This document shows positions 5,923 to 7,552 of a stretch of DNA of 7,552 nt, piece after piece (positions within the stretch are counted from its first letter, which is position 1; the number at the start of each line of letters is the position of its first letter). The position numbers and the translations under genes were made by a program. The notes beneath the pieces are model-generated. The model was not told the DNA's origin. It ran no database searches and saw nothing but the letters and a program-made list of their open reading frames with translations. Source of the stretch: an uncultured beta proteobacterium (GTDB taxonomy: Bacteria > Pseudomonadota > Gammaproteobacteria > Burkholderiales > Burkholderiaceae_C); contig CAIWRE010000055.1 in the NCBI GenBank assembly GCA_903914985.1, positions 1 through 7,552 on the forward strand, given 5' to 3'.

Positions 5923-5950
5923 GGCTGCGCGGCCCCCGGTGTGGTCGTGC

Positions 5951-7552
5951 TTACTTGAACGAGGGCAGGTTGAACTGCGGTGGCACGCCCATGCGGGTGT
6001 TGATCAGCCACTGCTGCGCAATCGACAAAATATTGTTCGTAATCCAGTAGACCACCAGGCCGGACGGGAAGAAAAAGAACATCACGCTGAAGGCCAGTGG
6101 CATGAACCACATCATCTTGGCCTGCATCGGGTCCGGTGGCGCGGGATTGAGCGCGGTTTGCAGCAGCGTGGTCAGGGTCATGATCAGCGGCAGGATGTAA
6201 TACGGGTCCGGTGCCGACAGGTCATGGATCCATCCCATCCAGGGCGCGTTGCGCATCTCCACGCTGGACAGCAGCACCCAGTACAAGGCAATGAACACGG
6301 GAATCTGAATCATGATGGGGAAGCAGCCGCCCATGGGGTTGACCTTTTCCTCGCGGTAAATGCGCATCATCTCCTGCTGCATTTGCTGCGGGTTGTCTTT
6401 GAGGCGCTCACGCATCTCGGTGATTTTGGGGTTGACCGCTTTCATTTTGGCCATGCTGGAATAGGCCTTGGCATTGAGCCAGTAAAAGGCGATTTTGAGC
6501 AAGAGCACCAGGGCCACAATGGACCAGCCCCAGTTTTGAATCAGGCTGTGCAGAAAGTCCAGCAAGAAGTACAAAGGCTTGGCCAGAATCGTGAGCCAGC
6601 CGTAGTCTTTGACCAATTCCAAACCGGGGGCCAATGCTTCCAGCATTTTTTCTTCTTGGGGACCGACGAAAAAAGTGGTCTCTACAGTGCGGGTGGCGCC
6701 GGGCGCAATGGCTTCCAGCGGTGCCACGATGGCTGCACGGTAGCAGCAATCCGGCACGCCTTTATTGAGCTCCAGTGCGTCGAGCGAAATGCTGCGGTTC
6801 ATGCCCTCCGGCAAGATCCAGGCGCTGGCGAAATAGTGCTGCACCATGGCCACGTACCCATTAGTCGACTGCTTTTCATAGTCGGCTTTGGCCTTTTTGA
6901 TGTCGGAGAACTCGACTTTCTGGTACTTTTTGGCTTCGGTATAGACCGCTGGACCGGTGAACGTGGAATAGAAAGAAGACTCGCCTGCCGGCTTGTTACC
7001 GTCGCGCACCAGCTGCAGGTACAGCTGGGGCGCGATCGGTGCCGCGGTCGTGTTGGTCAGTGCGTGGCTTACCGCCACGGCATACGAGCCGCGCTTGACG
7101 GTGTAGGTCTTGACCAGTTTGATGCCACCTACATCGGGCGACTCAAAGCGGATTTGAAGGCTGTCTGTGCCGTCTTTGAGCTCGCGCTCGCCACTGACCG
7201 TCATTGGCGTCTTGTGCGTCGGGAAAGCACCAGGCACGGCGCCGGAAACCACGCCCGACTCGGCCAGGTAGACGCGCTCTTTGCTGTCGTCAAGCAGGGT
7301 GACCGGCTTGCTGTGGTCAGAAATGTCGCCGTATTTCAAGAATTCAGATCCAACCAGCGTGCCGCCCTGCGTGTCAAAGTGCAGGTTCAAGACATCGCTG
7401 TGCACCGTGAAGCGCTCGCCCGAAGGTGCCACCGTAGCGCCCTCGGCAGCAGCGGGGACTGCGCCAGGCAGCGACGCCTGCGCAACCGGCACAGAACCTG
7501 GAACGCTGGCGTCTGACGCGGTAGTTTTGGCGCCAGCAGGTGCGGCCGCTTC
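5951..7552 (-). CDS. yidC: Membrane protein insertase YidC, 5' end outside window
   Basis: YidC inserts and folds inner-membrane proteins, alone or with SecYEG. The frame is open from the window edge to TAA at 5951, giving 533 residues; roughly the first 30, with the first membrane helix, are missing. An Ala/Pro/Ser-rich linker is followed by the periplasmic beta-supersandwich domain (to about codons near 6650) and then the conserved 60KD_IMP core. Core landmarks are the coiled-coil hairpin KMKAVNPKITEMRERL, EKVNPMGGCFPIMIQIPVF and FFFPSGLVVYWITNN. In the hydrophilic groove, the position of E. coli Arg366 holds Lys (codon 6496-6494), as I recall in other betaproteobacteria such as Neisseria. 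The basic C-terminus ends NLPSFK. GTG 7492 is internal, not the start. rnpA and yidD usually lie upstream. Confidence 0.97.
   Translation of the reverse strand, partial: EAAAPAGAKTTASDASVPGSVPVAQASLPGAVPAAAEGATVAPSGERFTVHSDVLNLHFDTQGGTLVGSEFLKYGDISDHSKPVTLLDDSKERVYLAESGVVSGAVPGAFPTHKTPMTVSGERELKDGTDSLQIRFESPDVGGIKLVKTYTVKRGSYAVAVSHALTNTTAAPIAPQLYLQLVRDGNKPAGESSFYSTFTGPAVYTEAKKYQKVEFSDIKKAKADYEKQSTNGYVAMVQHYFASAWILPEGMNRSISLDALELNKGVPDCCYRAAIVAPLEAIAPGATRTVETTFFVGPQEEKMLEALAPGLELVKDYGWLTILAKPLYFLLDFLHSLIQNWGWSIVALVLLLKIAFYWLNAKAYSSMAKMKAVNPKITEMRERLKDNPQQMQQEMMRIYREEKVNPMGGCFPIMIQIPVFIALYWVLLSSVEMRNAPWMGWIHDLSAPDPYYILPLIMTLTTLLQTALNPAPPDPMQAKMMWFMPLAFSVMFFFFPSGLVVYWITNNILSIAQQWLINTRMGVPPQFNLPSFK

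Noticed and set aside
5777..7516. A 579-codon open frame on the plus strand opposite yidC and the 5' end of mnmE
   Set aside because: It is antisense to two unmistakable conserved genes, its translation is low in recognisable domains and rich in His/Gln/Arg as expected of a GC-rich shadow frame, and no SD or promoter supports it.

Overview
The window reads as ordinary chromosomal DNA of a GC-rich betaproteobacterium, most likely Comamonadaceae (Rhodoferax/Polaromonas-like). This rests on remembered protein resemblance (MetX, YidC, the Gly-rich RRM protein) and on a GC-rich palindromic motif like those common between genes in that family; no search was run. Eight protein genes are supported, two cut by the window edges. 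I see no mobile element, RNA gene, CRISPR array or prophage, and no clearly novel multi-gene system.

Layout, left to right. Positions 1-915 (minus) hold the first 305 codons of metX (methionine biosynthesis), with its 3' end outside the window. Next, 956-1516 (minus), is a GDT1/MneA-type membrane protein, probably a manganese exporter. Its intrinsic terminator fills the 40-bp gap to metX, and the U-tract touches the metX start codon. A 275-bp intergenic region (1517-1791) holds the promoter of the exporter and, facing the other way, the leader of a small Gly-rich RNA-binding protein (1792-2253, plus). In that leader a 7-bp stem covers the Shine-Dalgarno sequence. The plus-strand gene ends in a strong UUCG-loop terminator at 2296-2319.

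From 2324 to 7552 five minus-strand genes lie head to tail: yidC (5' end outside the window), mnmE, kdsD, kdsC and lptC. Gaps are 28 and 28 bp, then two overlaps of 1 and 4 nt, so they may be one transcription unit. yidC and mnmE are usual neighbours in the rnpA region near the origin (membrane protein insertion; tRNA wobble modification). kdsD and kdsC make the Kdo of LPS inner core, and LptC belongs to the LPS transport bridge. lptA and lptB, which often follow lptC, are absent here: the convergent RNA-binding protein gene lies there instead.

The points most worth a second look are the SD-sequestering hairpin of the RRM gene, the GC-rich palindromic segment translated in frame inside metX, and the terminator that abuts the metX start codon.
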